Assembly (NCBI RefSeq): GCF_003710865.1
Contig: NZ_RHHO01000037.1
Location: forward strand, 1-64,000
From: Brevibacillus borstelensis
Lineage (GTDB): Bacteria > Bacillota > Bacilli > Brevibacillales > Brevibacillaceae
Reading direction: 5' to 3'
Length of the DNA: 64,000 nt
A model generated the notes under the pieces. That model saw only the letters and a program-made list of their open reading frames with translations. It was not told where the DNA came from and made no database searches. Positions within the stretch are counted from its first letter, which is position 1. Each line of letters opens with the position of its first letter. Below are positions 63,800-64,000 of the stretch, one piece after another. A program made the position numbers and the translations under genes.

Positions 63800-64000
63800 A
63801 TGGGGAAGACAGTGATTCGCAAACGGATCGGGTGGCTCTTTCTCACGGTTTTTGCGGGCTTGTTATGCGCGTACTTTATTTATGGGAATCCGACCCTCGC
63901 CCGTGTCGAAACATTGAAAACAGAGGAAGGCTACAGTCTGAAATTCCGTACGAACCAAGATCAGTTTCAGGTGTACGAGAAAGGAACATGGAAGCCTTAC
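63800..64000 (+). CDS. Membrane-anchored protein, N-terminal 67 residues only
   Basis: Open to the end of the window, so 3' truncated by the window edge. Residues about 9-28 (IGWLFLTVFAGLLCAYFIYG) form a signal anchor, after a basic MGKTVIRKR. The outer part (YSLKFRTNQDQFQVYEKGTW) recalls the start of membrane-anchored GH5-type glycosidases or family-2 binding proteins of Bacillales in which KGVN follows, but too little is visible to name it. GGAG lies 8-11 nt upstream of the ATG. Confidence 0.7.
   Translation, partial: MGKTVIRKRIGWLFLTVFAGLLCAYFIYGNPTLARVETLKTEEGYSLKFRTNQDQFQVYEKGTWKPY

Overview
The window reads as the chromosome of a low-to-mid GC, endospore-forming Bacillota, most like Brevibacillus or a close relative. 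The reasons are strong GGAGG-type ribosome binding sites with many GTG/TTG starts, DnaD, a YheC/YheD and CotSA/YtcABC-like spore-envelope gene set, an EcfA1A2T transporter module, LysR- and PucR-type regulators, and roughly 50-55% GC. The genus is an inference from gene content. No rRNA, tRNA, CRISPR array, prophage or IS transposase is visible. The first ~84 bases look like the 3' end (domains V and VI) of a group II intron whose body lies outside the window.

Layout. 0.1-2.4 kb: asnS and dnaD. 2.5-9.4 kb: a tightly packed seven-gene sugar-nucleotide and glycosyltransferase operon (two GT4 enzymes, GT2, nucleotidyltransferase, NAD-epimerase, UDP-glucose dehydrogenase) resembling spore-surface polysaccharide genes and preceded by a possible mother-cell sigma promoter. 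9.5-19.7 kb: PepF peptidase, a lipoprotein MFP plus RND exporter pair, an atypical SDR, YajQ and an acyl-CoA synthetase. 19.8-22.9 kb: leuCD with a divergent LysR gene. 22.9-29.7 kb: thioredoxin-like protein, RluA-type pseudouridine synthase, YheC/YheD protein, an amidase broken by one in-frame amber codon, TrhO, and small membrane proteins. 30.0-33.9 kb: class Ia ribonucleotide reductase nrdAB behind two NrdR boxes, then dUTPase. 34.0-39.3 kb: a MOSC protein and a sulfate ABC importer operon. 39.4-41.5 kb: small unlisted genes and an ABC-F ATPase. 41.5-48.1 kb: a PucR regulator divergent from a DUF3311 + sodium:solute symporter + amidohydrolase + carbamoylase-family operon. 48.2-50.6 kb: a nitrilase-family hydrolase and two acetyltransferases. 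50.6-61.2 kb: a sigma54 activator followed by a -24/-12 promoter and a nine-gene operon. 61.3 kb to the end: an M3 peptidase, a small protein and the start of a membrane-anchored protein.

The most interesting part is the sigma54-controlled operon at 52.3-61.2 kb. It encodes a tartrate/D-malate/isopropylmalate dehydrogenase-family enzyme, an aldehyde dehydrogenase, a short-chain dehydrogenase, a complete dedicated ECF transporter (two ATPases, T and S components), a P1/DmpA-family Ntn hydrolase and an M20 amidohydrolase, and ends at a clear terminator. These activities match, one for one, the classical but poorly gene-assigned route of pantothenate catabolism: uptake, amide cleavage to pantoate and beta-alanine, oxidation of pantoate to the aldehyde, oxidation to dimethylmalate, and oxidative decarboxylation to 2-oxoisovalerate. 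This is a hypothesis from gene content; other hydroxy-acid or amide substrates remain possible.
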